NCBI RefSeq assembly: GCF_017347095.1
Contig: NZ_JADPRZ010000041.1
Location: 1 to 33,452, forward strand
Reading direction: 5' to 3'
Length of the DNA stretch: 33,452 nt
DNA from: Sporosarcina sp. E16_8
Lineage (GTDB): Bacteria; Bacillota; Bacilli; Bacillales_A; Planococcaceae
In this document: piece after piece, positions 33,268 through 33,452 of the stretch
Numbering within the stretch: position 1 is the stretch's first letter
How the letters are laid out: each line of letters starts with the position of its first letter
Made by a program: the position numbers and the translations under genes
The notes under the pieces: generated by a model
The model's database searches: none
What the model saw: the letters and a program-made list of their open reading frames with translations, nothing else
What the model was told of the DNA's origin: nothing

Positions 33268-33452
33268 AAGAAAAGCGCAATGCGCCGTCTAGACGCGACA
33301 GGCATAAGTCGATCCAGCGACGTGGCGCCCTTTGCCCGGGAAGGATGCAGTTCAATCCTTCCTAGCTGGATTGCTTATGACCCAAGCGGCTGGCGCCTGG
33401 AGCTAGACAATAAGAAAAGCGCAAGGCGCCGTCTAGACGCGACAGGCATAAG
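33268..33452 (+). repeat. Tandem type I repeat array at right edge, period 144 bp
   Basis: The unit AAGAAAAGCGCAATGCGCC...GACAGGCATAAG starts at 33268 and again at 33412 and runs off the window. Each unit has the stem GGAAGG/CCTTCC (33339-33344, 33357-33362) inside the outer pair GATCCAGC/GCTGGATT and ends with GGCGCCTGGAGCTAGACA. It lies upstream of hemZ, so it is not only a downstream feature. Confidence 0.85.

Overview
The window is chromosomal DNA of a low-to-moderate GC Gram-positive bacterium of the order Bacillales. The gene content and the many 'AAGAAAAGCGC...GGAGCTAGAC' intergenic repeats suggest the Planococcaceae (Sporosarcina or a relative). This assignment rests on recognised protein families, gene order remembered from Bacillus subtilis, and repeat style. 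No database search was possible.

Layout. (1) 1-327 is a hairpin-rich intergenic repeat array. (2) 328-7312 (minus strand) holds a YvcD-like TPR protein, the hprK-lgt-yvoD-ppaX-yvoF operon (HPr kinase, prolipoprotein diacylglyceryl transferase, a nucleoside-recognition membrane protein, pyrophosphatase, acetyltransferase) and a YvlB-like protein. A 32-codon relic of a cell-wall amidase lies between hprK and yvlB. (3) 7398-12260 is uvrB-uvrA, with a LexA-type SOS box upstream. (4) 12367-13024 is repeat copy A. (5) 13097-19805 is a secretion and exoprotein-control block: an IDEAL-domain protein and ecsAB on the minus strand; hit, trpP, yhaH, scoC, a small membrane protein and prsA on the plus strand; and a tiny YjcZ-type gene on the minus strand. 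(6) 19860-20577 is repeat copy B, inverted relative to A, so A and B bracket the whole block. (7) 20613-28083 (minus) is yhaO-yhaN-yhaM and the YhaQ/YhaP ABC exporter. (8) 28150-29018 (minus) is an XRE regulator with two paralogous small membrane proteins, preceded by three 16-bp palindromic operators. (9) 29163-29835 (plus) is yhzD and mgsA. (10) 29834-30728 is repeat-rich and decayed: composite elements, a coiled-coil pseudogene with two in-frame stops, and a six-copy 21-bp tandem repeat. (11) 30760-33177 (minus) is yhaR and hemZ, followed by another tandem repeat array at the window end.

How the parts work together. Blocks 5-8 are mostly the B. subtilis yha neighbourhood. Ecs, ScoC and PrsA all affect secreted-protein output in B. 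subtilis; Lgt supplies the lipid anchor PrsA needs; HprK and PpaX form a pair (HPr phosphorylation, and hydrolysis of the pyrophosphate that dephosphorylation releases). trpP has a run of five NAG triplets at exact 5-nt spacing over its Shine-Dalgarno, as in a TRAP-regulated leader.

I do not see a new defence or mobile system. The least ordinary signals are the inverted ~0.65-0.7 kb structured repeats around the ecs-prsA block, short repeats that abut or supply stop codons, the triple operator of the XRE cassette, the TRAP-like leader, and the decayed coiled-coil/21-bp repeat locus.
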